64,000 nucleotides of DNA, taken from positions 124,001 through 188,000 of the forward strand of contig JADJVG010000001.1 of assembly GCA_016716675.1 (NCBI GenBank), read 5' to 3'. This DNA is from Hyphomicrobium sp. Lineage in GTDB: Bacteria; Pseudomonadota; Alphaproteobacteria; Rhizobiales; Hyphomicrobiaceae. Shown here one piece after another: positions 35,039 through 44,299 of the stretch; position 1 is the first letter of the stretch; each line of letters starts with the position of its first letter. Position numbers and translations under genes: made by a program. The notes below the pieces were generated by a model. It was not told the origin of the DNA, made no database searches, and saw only the letters and a program-made list of their open reading frames with translations.

Positions 35039-36382
35039 CTAGGCTGCGTCGGCTCGATAGAGAAGCGTTTTCGTAGCCTCCTCGAGAGCAAGATCGGATT
35101 TAAGTGCAATTCCAATGTACCGTACTCGACCTGCGACTTTCTCCTTCTTTACGCCAAGCTCGGCGAATTCACGCGCGAAGCTCGGAAGTGCAGAGGGTTC
35201 CTTGTTCTTGGTATCGCACCAAGAGCAGTAGTCTTCGTAGAGTTGAGTAGCAGTGACACTCGATCCGTCCTGGACCTCGACATTCTCCTTGTAGAAACGT
35301 TCGGTGTTCGTCTCAGGTGCAATACGTCTTGCAGGCGCCGGCTTGGCTTCGATCGCGCGAACTTCAGGCTGCTTGGCCACAAGTGTTTGGGCTTCGGCAA
35401 TCTGGGCTTCGATCTGAAGTGGCTCGGCAACAGGCGCTTCGATCGGTTTGTCGAGCGTCTTGTTGTCGTTGGCACCTGAACGCGGCTTTTTCGTCTGAAC
35501 GGCAGCCGGTGTAAGCACCGGGGCCGCCACCGCTGCCGCAGCGGTGTTGTCATCTGCTGCAACCATTTGCGGGGCAGCAGGAGCCTTGACGTCATACAAA
35601 CGCCATTGGCTGAAAGCGACGTACATGCCGAAACCCGATCCGATTTCGAGCAGCAGCGCGACAAAGATTGTCAACGCCATCTGCACGTTCTCGATCGTCA
35701 CTCCGGGATAGAACGCCGTTGCGAGGTCCGTCAGAACACGCGCCTGGGGGTCGGCTTCCGACATTGCTGTCGTGCCTTCCATGCCGGCGAGCTTGGACCT
35801 TATCTCTGCGATACGCTGTTCGGCCGTCTCTGCTCCACTCGCGGATGCGAGCTCGGCGTTGAGGGCATGGAACTCTTGGCAGTACTTCTGCTCCGATTTG
35901 GAGGAAGCATCCTTACAGCCATTCGACCACTTCCAGGCGCGCTGAGACTTGTGAGCCTCAATCGCACTTTGCACGGTCGCAAAGGGGCGATGCTGCGGAA
36001 TCCAGCTCGACTCTTCCTCAGCCTTTTTCAGCTCGGTGCGCAGATCCTGATAGGACTGGGCGACTTGAGCACGTTGGCCGGTGGTGTCAAACCGGTTCAG
36101 AGCCGCGTGTCCCAGTGCCGATGTCATGGAGTAGGCGGTAACGACTACCCAGACGAGCGCCGAGGCTGCTGCCTGCGACCAGATTTTATTTCGAATTGCG
36201 GCGAAGAAAAAGAACGGTATCAGTGCCTTCAAGCAATCAGCTGCGGCAGATGCCGCGCCGTAGATCTGACCATCCAGTTCGGTACGACCGAGACTGAAGC
36301 CAAATCGCCAGTTCATTGCAGCGGACACGGCGAGCAATACGCCGGCTGCAAGAACCCCCAACACGCCTAAAACGTGTCTCAT
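35039..36382 (-). CDS. Unrecognised membrane protein with helical core, 447 aa
   Basis: I do not recognise this protein. It starts MRHVLGVLGVLAAGVLLAVSAAMNWRFGFSLGRTELDGQIYGAASAA. Hydrophobic segments are near residues 3-25, 45-65, 70-95 and 228-252. Between the third and fourth lies a long soluble, Cys-containing region (SNGCKDASSKSEQKYCQEFHALNAELASASGAETAEQRIAEIRSKLAGM). After the fourth comes an Ala/Pro/Lys-rich linker and a conserved-looking C-terminal domain (LYEDYCSWCDTKNKEPSALPSFAREFAELGVKKEKVAGRVRYIGIAL). The last domain recalls a short DNA-contact module of phage primases or integrative-element proteins, which is only an impression. The ribosome site is inside a hairpin. Confidence 0.6.
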   Translation of the reverse strand: MRHVLGVLGVLAAGVLLAVSAAMNWRFGFSLGRTELDGQIYGAASAAADCLKALIPFFFFAAIRNKIWSQAAASALVWVVVTAYSMTSALGHAALNRFDTTGQRAQVAQSYQDLRTELKKAEEESSWIPQHRPFATVQSAIEAHKSQRAWKWSNGCKDASSKSEQKYCQEFHALNAELASASGAETAEQRIAEIRSKLAGMEGTTAMSEADPQARVLTDLATAFYPGVTIENVQMALTIFVALLLEIGSGFGMYVAFSQWRLYDVKAPAAPQMVAADDNTAAAAVAAPVLTPAAVQTKKPRSGANDNKTLDKPIEAPVAEPLQIEAQIAEAQTLVAKQPEVRAIEAKPAPARRIAPETNTERFYKENVEVQDGSSVTATQLYEDYCSWCDTKNKEPSALPSFAREFAELGVKKEKVAGRVRYIGIALKSDLALEEATKTLLYRADAA

Positions 36383-36385
36383 AGA

Positions 36386-36405
36386 GCCCTCTCCTTTGCG
36401 AGGGC
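36386..36405 (-). promoter_or_regulatory. Hairpin covering the ribosome site of the minus-strand membrane protein
   Basis: GCCCTC and GAGGGC form a 6-bp stem, whose 8-base loop plus stem start contain the AAAGGAG-like ribosome site, directly before TCT-ATG. In the minus-strand mRNA this could block ribosome loading. It could also be chance in GC-rich DNA. Confidence 0.35.
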
Positions 36406-37229
36406 CGGTTCGACGCGGAACAATAGACCGGCCATTTCGGTATTCTTTGACTGCCTGCGAGGAGGAAACAGACCGTCAGAACCCTCAAATGCATTACAGG
36501 CGCAACGACTCCGTCCACATCACCATCCGCCTGTTGAGCTCCGGCGCCATCCCCATGGCATCCGGCAGACGAAAAATGAGCACACGACCGTCACGCTTGA
36601 GAGTTATCGCTGCACACCAGCATTCTAAGGTCATCCACAGATCGGCTTCGCCGCTCGAACCCGCTTGTGGAAAAAGGCCTATTACTTGTGCACAGCATAA
36701 TTGGACGACACGCGACACACATCCCCTCATTAACGAGGGTTAATCGATTCGTTTCGAAGTGTTAAGAGAATCATACCTGTAGGGGATTGGCCGTAGCCGG
36801 GCGTGGCCGCAGCGCCACCAGGGTGTGCCATCGGGAACGCACAGCCGATCTGCCTGTCGTCCGCTGTTTATTCACAGCTCATCCCCAGCCCGAAAGACAG
36901 TTTTATACACAGCCCCGATAATGCCGCCGCACGCAGATGATAGGAAGCCGTGCACAAGCCTGCCGTGCCACCAGCTTTTTTGGTTTACCATTCCTTAAAA
37001 TATGGTGCATTCTGAGGATCATCCGCCTTTGACCCTGAGCCATCGTCGCCTACACCACGAGTGGCCCCCCTTGCCCATCGATGAAACGCCCCGGCGACAG
37101 GCCCGAGGCGAGAAACCGGACGTAACCGGTTCCGAAATGACGAAGCCATCGCGAGCCCACACTTACGCCTAGTGTTGGAGCGCGCATCACATAGCGTAAC
37201 GGGCGTGCGTTCTAAGAGGAGTTTGGGCT
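36406..37229. promoter_or_regulatory. 824-bp gene-free region with DnaA-box-like sites
   Basis: No gene is supported in this gap. It contains two exact matches to the DnaA box consensus TTATNCACA: TTATTCACA (36868-36876) and TTATACACA (36903-36911). Three one-mismatch copies also occur: TCATCCACA (36631-36639), the complement of TTTTCCACA (36666-36674), and TTGTGCACA (36686-36694). A near-CtrA pair TTAA-N6-TTAA lies at 36731-36744. The dense cluster over 280 bp suggests a DnaA-binding or titration region. It has no AT-rich unwinding element typical of an origin that I can see, and hemE or dnaA are not adjacent. Confidence 0.45.
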
Positions 37230-38714
37230 ATGCAGCGTCTCAGTGGTATTCTGATGGTGCTCGCGGGCGTCGGTCTCGGCGGCTACACGTTGCTGCCAGC
37301 GAGTTCCGACAAGGCCGAAACGCTGGTCGAAGTCACGCGCATTGCAACGTCGTCGGACGCTGAGGCGATTGACGCCCCGGCAAGCCATCCAAAGCACCTC
37401 AGCCTCCCTAAAGTCGTACTCGAAGGCGTCCCGGCGGAGTCCGCAGACGCGCCCTCGGGCGTGCGTGTGTTTTCACCGAAATCTCCGCTCATTCCGCTTG
37501 ATCCGGAGGATGCACCGGCCGCGGCGAGCAAATGGACGGCCGTTGTTACGACAGAACCGGCGGGCGCCGGAAAACTCACGTCTCCGAAACCAGCAGACGC
37601 AGATACGCGCGCCCATCTGACCAGCGATCTGCAGCGCGAGTTGACGCGCGTCGGCTGCTATGACGGCGAAATCAACGGTTCATGGAACCAGAGCACAAAG
37701 CGCGCGATGTCGGCCTTCATGGCGCGTGTCAACGCCTCGTTGCCCGTTGAAGACCCCGACTACATTCTTTTGACCCTCGTCCAGGGTCACACGGCGCTCG
37801 CTTGCGGAACCGATTGTCCGGCTGGCGAAGTTCAATCCAGCTCTGGCCGGTGCTTGCCGCAGGCCGTTGTCGCGCAGGCGTCACGTAAATGGCAGCGCTA
37901 CGAAGACCGCCGCGAAGCGCACCGCCTCGCCGAGCAGAAGAAAACGCAGCAGCACGACCAGCTCGCTGGCGAACAGCGGCAAGCCGCCGCAAAACGCGTT
38001 GCGGATAGCCAACGTCTTCGGCGCGAACAGGTTGCCCGTAACGCCGCGCAACGCGAACAGGCGCAAACCGAACAGGCTCATCGCCTAGCGGCCGCCGCCA
38101 GCGCCGAAGCGGATGCGATCATCAGTCCGTCTGCTGTTACGCAAAAATCGCGTCAGACCGCGGCAGCCGAACCCGAGGTGCTGCCTTGGCTCGAAGGCAC
38201 CGATGGCAACAGCCAACCACAACCTCGCGATAGACCCGTCGCTGTCGCACGCCCCGAACCTCTGCCCGGCCGCATGGCCGTTGGCGGTCCGATTGCAGTC
38301 AGACCCGAGCTACCAGCTGGCGCGACTGTGACGGGAAGTATCGATGGGTCGCGCACCGGCATGGCGCGGGATCGCGAGTCTTCGGATACCGTTCGCCGGG
38401 CTCCCGCACCCATTCGTCAAGCTGCACTCGAAGGGCTCCCCGGCACGAAGTCCGGTCCCGCCGCACACGCGCAGGCTGACCATAACTATGGCTCGGTGAT
38501 AGCACCGCGGTTGCGCAAATATCCGCCCGCTAAGATCGTCCGCAGATCACCGCCGTCGTCCGCCTATGCGCCCAAGGTATACGGCGCCAAGTACGCACCG
38601 AAACACAAAGCCAAACGTTACGCCTACGGTTCGGTCGGCAAGACGCGCCGCGGGCAGCCGCGTCCAGGCACACCGCGGTACAATCTGTTGCAGTCACTCG
38701 GCGGCATATACTAG
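37230..38714 (+). CDS. Envelope protein with peptidoglycan-binding-like domain, 494 aa
   Basis: A 494-residue exported protein. The N terminus MQRLSGILMVLAGVGLGGYTLLPASSDKAETL has one membrane anchor. Around residues 131-190 there is a peptidoglycan-binding-type segment: LTSDLQRELTRVGCYDGEINGSWNQSTKRAMSAFMARVNASLPVEDPDYILLTLVQG. A Cys pair follows (CGTDCPAGEVQSSSGRCLP). The middle is Gln/Ala/Arg-rich coiled coil (residues 215-295). The end is a Pro/Arg/Lys/Tyr-rich basic tail (KVYGAKYAPKHKAKRYAYGSVG). GAGGAG lies about nine bases before the ATG. Similar proteins occur across Hyphomicrobiales without known function. A link to cell-wall anchoring is inferred. Confidence 0.72.
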   Translation: MQRLSGILMVLAGVGLGGYTLLPASSDKAETLVEVTRIATSSDAEAIDAPASHPKHLSLPKVVLEGVPAESADAPSGVRVFSPKSPLIPLDPEDAPAAASKWTAVVTTEPAGAGKLTSPKPADADTRAHLTSDLQRELTRVGCYDGEINGSWNQSTKRAMSAFMARVNASLPVEDPDYILLTLVQGHTALACGTDCPAGEVQSSSGRCLPQAVVAQASRKWQRYEDRREAHRLAEQKKTQQHDQLAGEQRQAAAKRVADSQRLRREQVARNAAQREQAQTEQAHRLAAAASAEADAIISPSAVTQKSRQTAAAEPEVLPWLEGTDGNSQPQPRDRPVAVARPEPLPGRMAVGGPIAVRPELPAGATVTGSIDGSRTGMARDRESSDTVRRAPAPIRQAALEGLPGTKSGPAAHAQADHNYGSVIAPRLRKYPPAKIVRRSPPSSAYAPKVYGAKYAPKHKAKRYAYGSVGKTRRGQPRPGTPRYNLLQSLGGIY

Positions 38715-38831
38715 GGTGCGGCCAAGCAACGCGAGACGCTGGCGCGGCACCCTACCGGGCTGGTCCGCTCCGCCCATGCTGTAATCGTTCGCTGTTCGCC
38801 TAAGCCTTTTTACGATCCGTGCTTTTGACGA

Positions 38832-39233
38832 TCAGTCCGGCTCCGGCAGGCGCGTGGCAGCGCGCAGCCAGTCAAGATACTCCGCACCGCCGGATACGAC
38901 GGGCAAAACCAGCAACGCCGGCGTGTCATAGGGATGGTGAAGGCGCACCGCCGTCGCCGCCGCTTCCAGCCGGCTGGGCGGCATCTTGGCGATCAGCACA
39001 ACCTCGTCGGCGATTTCCGTCGCGCCATTCCAGACGTATACCGCCGTCATTCCCGGGATAATATTTACGCACCCCGCCAGGTGCTCCTCGACAAGCCGGG
39101 TCGCGACGGCCACCGCTGCCTCGCGCGTTGGAAACGTGGTGTAAAGGAATGCCGCCACACAGTCCGGCGGCAAAGTCCCCTGAAGCTCCAGCTTTACCGC
39201 TCCGGCACCGTGGGTCTTGTTGTTTTCCGTCAC
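38832..39233 (-). CDS. cutA: CutA divalent-cation tolerance protein
   Basis: A 133-residue CutA1 protein, a trimeric cytosolic or periplasmic protein linked to copper and other metal tolerance. Family patterns: FLYTTFPTREAAVAVATRLVEEHLAGCVNIIPGMTAVYVWNGATEIADEVVLIAKMPPSRLEAAATAVRLHHPYDTPALLVLPVVSGGAEYLDWL. The C terminus is close to normal length. It is divergent from the NAD kinase gene, sharing a 93-bp gap. No regulatory signal stands out. Confidence 0.93.
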   Translation of the reverse strand: MTENNKTHGAGAVKLELQGTLPPDCVAAFLYTTFPTREAAVAVATRLVEEHLAGCVNIIPGMTAVYVWNGATEIADEVVLIAKMPPSRLEAAATAVRLHHPYDTPALLVLPVVSGGAEYLDWLRAATRLPEPD

Positions 39234-39326
39234 TTGCGCCAGCCTCCCCGTCGCAGGTTGTATCTTCCTGATCAGCCGCTTGAATCGAAACCGCCGCCGA
39301 CCACCGAGAGCCCGAGCCGTGCCATC

Positions 39327-40109
39327 ATGACAAAACCCAAAAAAGAATTCGAGCGCATCGCCTTCGTCGCGAGCGATGTGCCGGAGGCTGTCATGGCACG
39401 CAAGCGGTTGGCTGATCGCTACGGCGATGCCGCTCCGTCACAGGCCGACGTGATTGTAGCGCTTGGCGGTGATGGCTTCATGTTGCAGACGCTGCACCGT
39501 TTCATCAACGACAAAATCCCAATCTACGGAATGAATCGCGGCTCCGTTGGCTTCTTGATGAACGATTATAGCGAGGACGGTCTCAAGGAGCGTCTAGCAG
39601 CAGCCAACATCACGCGCATTAATCCGCTGGCGATGGTCGCGACGGACGCGGCCGGAAAAGCCCACAAAAGCCTGGCGATCAATGAAGTCTCGCTGTTTCG
39701 CCAGCGCCATCAGGCCGCCAAGCTGCGGATCTCGATCGACGGCAAAGTGCGCATGGAAGAGCTGATTTGCGACGGCGTGCTGGTTGCAACGCCCGCCGGA
39801 TCGACCGCCTACAATTTGTCGGCGCATGGACCGATCGTGCCAATCACCGCGCGGCTGTTGGCCCTCACGCCGATCAGCCCATTCCGGCCGCGGCGCTGGC
39901 GCGGCGCGCTGGTGCAGAACCGGGTGCACATTTCGATTACCGTACTGGACGCGGAAAAGCGTCCGGTCAGCGCGGTCGCCGACCACTTCGAAACACGCAA
40001 CGTGGTTCAGGTGGAAATTGAAAAAGCGCGGGCGACAGAACTGTTCATGATGTTCGACAGCGAACACAGCCTGGAAGAGCGCGTGCTCGCCGAACAGTTC
40101 AAATTCTAG
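39327..40109 (+). CDS. nadK: NAD kinase
   Basis: Phosphorylates NAD to NADP. The 260-residue protein has the GGDG motif in VIVALGGDGFMLQTLHRF, the NRGSVGFLMNDY motif and DGVLVATPAGSTAYNLSAHGPIVPI. LLALTPISPFRPRRWRGAL follows and the C-terminal FDSEHSLEERVLAEQF closes the fold. The ATG at 39327 gives MTKPKKEFERI, the normal start. The frame extends upstream by about 130 codons but that part has no family match and is a shadow of the cutA strand. Confidence 0.94.
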   Translation: MTKPKKEFERIAFVASDVPEAVMARKRLADRYGDAAPSQADVIVALGGDGFMLQTLHRFINDKIPIYGMNRGSVGFLMNDYSEDGLKERLAAANITRINPLAMVATDAAGKAHKSLAINEVSLFRQRHQAAKLRISIDGKVRMEELICDGVLVATPAGSTAYNLSAHGPIVPITARLLALTPISPFRPRRWRGALVQNRVHISITVLDAEKRPVSAVADHFETRNVVQVEIEKARATELFMMFDSEHSLEERVLAEQFKF

Positions 40110-40259
40110 GGCGTTGCGCTGCCTTTGTGCGGGAGAGAAACCCGCTCCAAAACCGACTGGCCCTCCCGGCTACCGCGGGGAAGCGATAGTGAGAAGGCCA
40201 TGATTTTGGTGATGCACACTTTGGTTGTGCGCACATTCCAAGAGACTACAGTGCGCCGG

Positions 40260-40275
40260 TTAACAACCCATTAAC
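40260..40275. promoter_or_regulatory. Perfect CtrA consensus site
   Basis: TTAA-caaccca-TTAAC at 40260-40275 fits TTAA-N7-TTAAC. It lies in the 215-bp gap between the convergent ends of nadK and the nitroreductase gene, so no promoter is obvious. It may be a chance match or control an RNA not seen here. Confidence 0.35.
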
Positions 40276-40324
40276 GGCGTGTGCGTTTGAGACGGCGGCG
40301 GCCGGCACATTTCAGAAACCGGCG

Positions 40325-40909
40325 CTACGCCAGCCTCACGCTGGCCAATACGTGACAACCTCCGCGGAGGTTCGGGCGTTCGCGCTCGTCGGGCTTCTCG
40401 GATGCGCGACCAATGTAGACGATGCCCGCGATTTTCTCGTGCGCCGCAAGTCCAAGCCCCTGCTTGACCATCGGGCTATAGGCAATCCATTCCGTGATCC
40501 AGCACGTGCCAAAGCCAAGCGCGTTGGCGGCGAGACAGGTATTGAAGCACGCCGCACCTGCCGACAGCACCTGCTCCCACTCCGGCGTCTTGACTGGCTT
40601 CACCGATGAGACGACGACGATCACCAGAGGCGCACGAAGGAATCGGCCCCGCTCCATATCGAGCCGGGCGGGCGATGGCGTCATGGTATCTTCTTTGGCG
40701 CACGCCTCCGCGAAGATTTCTCCGGCCCGCGCCCGTGCCTCCCCCTCGAATACGAGAAAGCGCCAGGGGTTGAGCTTCTTGTGATCGGGGACGCGCGTGC
40801 CCACCGTCAGAATGCGGGTCAGTTCGTCGGCCGTCGGCCCCGGCCCCGACAATTTGTCGGGTTTGATCGACCGGCGCGTGCTCAGGAAGTCATACAGGTT
40901 GGAATTCAT
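40325..40909 (-). CDS. Nitroreductase family protein
   Basis: A 194-residue FMN-dependent nitroreductase-family protein. It begins MNSNLYDFLSTRRSIKPDKLSGPGPTADEL and contains ILTVGTRVPDHKKLNPWRFLVFEGE, ERGRFLRAPLVIVVVSS and AACFNTCLAANALGFGTCWITEWIAY. The pattern places it near the short YdjA-type subfamily. The ATG at 40907-40909 is chosen. The frame runs further upstream without a match. It is convergent with nadK and divergent from the VWA gene. Confidence 0.9.
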   Translation of the reverse strand: MNSNLYDFLSTRRSIKPDKLSGPGPTADELTRILTVGTRVPDHKKLNPWRFLVFEGEARARAGEIFAEACAKEDTMTPSPARLDMERGRFLRAPLVIVVVSSVKPVKTPEWEQVLSAGAACFNTCLAANALGFGTCWITEWIAYSPMVKQGLGLAAHEKIAGIVYIGRASEKPDERERPNLRGGCHVLASVRLA

Positions 40910-41002
40910 TGGGGGTACCGTCTCACTTTGGCTCGGCTTTCTCGCTATCGCACCTTTCAGTCTGTTACAATGATTGCATCTGACGCTGTCACAAGGGACG
41001 CC

Positions 41003-42946
41003 ATGCGCTTTCTCGCCGCTATCGCTGTCAGCCTCGCGAGCGTTTTCGCGCTCACCCCGCTTGCCGTAGCGGATGACGCGCCGCAAACAATGGTGGTGAT
41101 TGACGGATCGGGCTCGATGTGGGGCCGCCTCGATGCCGACAAGCGCGCCAAGATCGACATCGTGCGCGAACTTATGCAAGCGAAGGTCGCGGCGGCCGGA
41201 TCGGAAATGATTGGCCTGACATCATACGGGCATCGCCGCAAAAGCGATTGCAACGACGTTGAAGTCATCTCAACACCAAGCACCGACCACACCGTTATTA
41301 TGGATGCGCTGGCAAAGCTCAATCCGCGCGGCAAAGGCCCGCTCGCGGCTGCGTTGCGCGAAGCGGTCAGCGCGCTTGGCGCAGCGCTACCGGCCAGCGT
41401 GATCGTCGTCAACGATGGCGTCGATAATTGCCGCCAGGACACCTGCGCCACCGCCGACGATATCGCGCGTACCGCGCCGGGCGTTACGATCCATATGGTA
41501 TCGATCGGCGTCGACCCTGGCGGACACGCGCGCCTCACTTGCATTGCCGAAGCGACCGGCGGCACCTTTCATAATGTCCAAAGCAGCGAGGAACTGACAA
41601 CGGCAATCGATGCCGTGACTGCGCTGGCGTTGCGAACGCCTGACGGTGCGACGCCCGGCGCGGCACCGGCTGCACAATCGTCGCGCAAATCTCCCGTCGA
41701 AAGCGGCCTCCAGGCTGGCGTCAGCCTTACCGATAGTGGTGCGCCGATTGACCTCGCGGTGCATTGGCGGATTTTCCAATCCGGCGGCACCACGGTACTT
41801 GCCGAAAGCGACGGCCCCTCACTCACCGCGCACCTCGATCCGGGAACGTACGACGTCGAAGCGGAATACAACCACATCCGCGTCAAGAAGCCAGTCACCA
41901 TTGCCGCCGGTCAGGGCACAAACCTGACGGTGCCACTCAACGCCGGACGTTTGAAGATCGCCGTCAAAGACACCAATACCGTTCAGCCGCAGCCCTTGCG
42001 CTCATACCTGCTCGCGATCGAGCCCGTCATCGACGGCAAACCGCGCGCCGATCAATCGGCGCTGCTGCTGCACACGTCATCGGCATCGGAGGTGCTCCCG
42101 GCTGGAACCTATAACGTGACGATGAACGATGGGCCGATCCGCCAATCGAAGTCGGTGACGTTGACCGCCGGAACCGAAACCGCGGTTAATTTCACCAGCA
42201 CAACTGGCCGCCTCGAACTCTCCGCTGGCCTGCGCGAAGATGGTGGTGCGCTCGATGATGTGACCTTCACCATCAGCGAAGATGATCCCGACAGCCCCGA
42301 CGGCCGTCGCGAGATCGCACGATCGCGTGCGCCCACCCCAACCTTCACGTTGCCGGCCGGCACCTACTATGTGTCGGCCCATTCCGGCGATGGAGAAGTC
42401 CGCCAGCGCATTGCGGTTGGCGCCGGCGATGTTGTCAAACGCGCACTCATTCTGCCCCTCGTGCCCGTCAAGATCAGCGCGCTGATCGGCGGTCAGCTTG
42501 CAACCGATGGACAAGGCATCGCGTATCGCGTGACCGAACTCGACGGCGATCGGCGTGAACTCGTGCGCTCCGTCCAGTCGGCACTGTCATTGTCGTTGCT
42601 GCCCGGCCGCTATCGGGTTTCCGCGCACCTCGATGCCCACCACCTGAAAGCGGCGGAAGAAATCACCGTCGAAGCCGAAAAGAGCCTGAACGTCGTGCTG
42701 AAGTTCAACGCTGGCGAAATCAAGTTGAAGCCGGGCGCGGGCATGGGCCCCGGCGCAAGCGATACCTATTGGGAAATCCTCGACGCGAGTGGAAAGCCTG
42801 TCTGGCGTACGGTGGCGGCCGATGCCCACGCGCTGCTGGTTCCCGGGCGCTATACGGTGCGGGCCGAGTGGCGCGACAAGCACACGGAAGCCGCGTTTGA
42901 AATTCGCGCGGGCGAACGTAAGGTTGTAGAGGTTGGGCAGAATTGA
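41003..42946 (+). CDS. Exported von Willebrand A protein with repeated beta-domains
   Basis: A 647-residue secreted protein. MRFLAAIAVSLASVFALTPLAVADDAP is a signal peptide. The VWA domain starts at QTMVVIDGSGSMWGRL, with the D-x-S-x-S metal site, and covers to about residue 200 (VNDGVDNCRQDTC, IHMVSIGVDPGG). After that are six or so beta repeats with LDPGTYDVEAEY, LPAGTYYVSAHSG, LLPGRYRVSAHLD and LVPGRYTVRAEW. The pattern is an exported metal-dependent adhesion-type domain with a stalk of carboxypeptidase-regulatory-like repeats. It is followed by two further envelope genes. Function unknown. Confidence 0.78.
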   Translation: MRFLAAIAVSLASVFALTPLAVADDAPQTMVVIDGSGSMWGRLDADKRAKIDIVRELMQAKVAAAGSEMIGLTSYGHRRKSDCNDVEVISTPSTDHTVIMDALAKLNPRGKGPLAAALREAVSALGAALPASVIVVNDGVDNCRQDTCATADDIARTAPGVTIHMVSIGVDPGGHARLTCIAEATGGTFHNVQSSEELTTAIDAVTALALRTPDGATPGAAPAAQSSRKSPVESGLQAGVSLTDSGAPIDLAVHWRIFQSGGTTVLAESDGPSLTAHLDPGTYDVEAEYNHIRVKKPVTIAAGQGTNLTVPLNAGRLKIAVKDTNTVQPQPLRSYLLAIEPVIDGKPRADQSALLLHTSSASEVLPAGTYNVTMNDGPIRQSKSVTLTAGTETAVNFTSTTGRLELSAGLREDGGALDDVTFTISEDDPDSPDGRREIARSRAPTPTFTLPAGTYYVSAHSGDGEVRQRIAVGAGDVVKRALILPLVPVKISALIGGQLATDGQGIAYRVTELDGDRRELVRSVQSALSLSLLPGRYRVSAHLDAHHLKAAEEITVEAEKSLNVVLKFNAGEIKLKPGAGMGPGASDTYWEILDASGKPVWRTVAADAHALLVPGRYTVRAEWRDKHTEAAFEIRAGERKVVEVGQN

Positions 42947-43139
42947 GTGGGCATAGCACTGGTGATGCCGTGCCCCCTGCCAGATTTCCGCCCAAACCGG
43001 GTTGTAGCCCAGACTCATTGCAGAATCGCTCAGTACAGAATTGCTCTGTGCAGATTGGCCTCTCGGCCAGCCAAATTCGCACGCCCTGATCAAGAGCCGC
43101 TGACAGACACGCGCGAATATGGAGTAAGCTAACCGACAT

Positions 43140-44299
43140 ATGACCACGACCGCACATACCGCCCCCCTGTCACGCTTCGTGGCACACATCGCGACCCTCG
43201 CCGCGGCAGGGACTGCGTGTGGCGCGCAAGCATACCGGTGTGCAGCGGTTGCTGGTCTTGCTGTCATGTTTTCCTGGCGCCCAACGTTGCAGGCCCAGCG
43301 CTGGCACAAAACGCGGAGCCACCGGCAGACTGGTCGGCGGGCGTCGAAGTCAAGAAAACCCCAGCGGAGGCGAAACCCTCCAATACGACCGTCATCGAGC
43401 GTGCCGAAGATGCCAAAACCGGCACGACACTGGCGGGTGGCCAATTGAAACTCGTCGCGCTGTTGACCGCCGACGGCCAGCAGATCGATCAAGGTCTGAT
43501 CTGGCGGGTGTATCAAGACGCAGGCGATCCGCTCGCGAAAGCCAAGCTCATCGCCGAGAAGCGCGAAGCCAGCCCCGTACTGAAGCTTCCTCCTGGCGAA
43601 TACACCGTCAATGCCTCGTTCGGGCGCGCCCACATCACGCGCAAAGTCACCTTGAAGCCGGACGCGCCATCGCTGGAACAGTTTGTGCTCAATGCCGGCG
43701 GATTGCGCGTTACCGCGCTCGTTGGCGGCAAGAAAGCGCCGGAAGGCATGGCGACCTACGCGCTCTACGCCGACGACCGCGATCAATCCGACAATCGCTC
43801 CCCCGTGATGACGGGCGCCAAACCAAATCTGATCATGCGGCTCAACGCAGGTATCTACCGCATAGTATCCGTCTACGGCGACGCCAACGCCCGCGTTGAA
43901 GCCGATGTGACGGTCGAAGCCGGCAAACTGACGGAAGCCAACATTACCCACACCGCCGGTAAAGCGACGTTCCGACTGGTGACGCGCGCGGGCGGCGAAG
44001 CGCTCCCCGACACGCATTGGACCGTGCTTGCCGCCAATGGCGACGTGATCAAGGAAAGTGTCGGCGCACTTCCGACCCATGTGCTGGCACCGGGCGACTA
44101 CACGGTGCTTGCGAAACTGGGCGGCCTTGCCTTCAAGCGCCCGTTCACGGTCAAGGACGGTGAAACGGTCACGGTCGAGGTTTTAAAAGAAGGTGGCGAA
44201 TCGCCCGCCACATCACAAGAACAACAACCGTCCGCCGGCTTGACGCCCGCCGACATCGATCCCTCGCTCGAGCCATCGCTCGAAATCAAAAATCCGTAA
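43140..44299 (+). pseudogene. Exported repeat protein, frameshift in the signal peptide
   Basis: The mature part (from about residue 45) reads AEPPADWSAGVEVKKTP, then repeats like those of the preceding gene: LPPGEYTVNASFG, LNAGIYRIVSVYG and LAPGDYTVLAKLGG, ending at SLEPSLEIKNP. The signal peptide is split. MTTTAHTAPLSRF through RCAAVAGLAVMF starts at 43140, and LAPNVAGPALAQN follows in another frame. Restoring one T in the T run at 43276-43279 gives a perfect signal peptide and a 386-residue protein. The other available start (43217) gives no proper signal. It shares the repeat type with the VWA protein, so both may act together. Confidence 0.68.

Noticed and set aside
36406..37229. Short coding frames in the gene-free region, such as the one at 36396-36743
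   Set aside because: No family pattern and poor ribosome sites. Codon use is unlike the neighbours, so the region is treated as non-coding.
36406..37229. The chromosome replication origin
   Set aside because: DnaA-box-like sites are present, but hemE, parAB, dnaA or a clear AT-rich unwinding element are not adjacent, so calling it oriC would be too strong.
38934..39326. A 131-codon upstream extension of NAD kinase
   Set aside because: The extension overlaps cutA in antisense and lacks any kinase similarity. The ATG at 39327 gives the normal N terminus.
42587..44080. A 497-codon open frame on the minus strand opposite the VWA and repeat genes
   Set aside because: It is low-complexity with many Arg, Gly and His and no family pattern. 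It runs antisense to proteins with clear signal peptides and repeats, so it is a frame shadow of GC-rich coding DNA.
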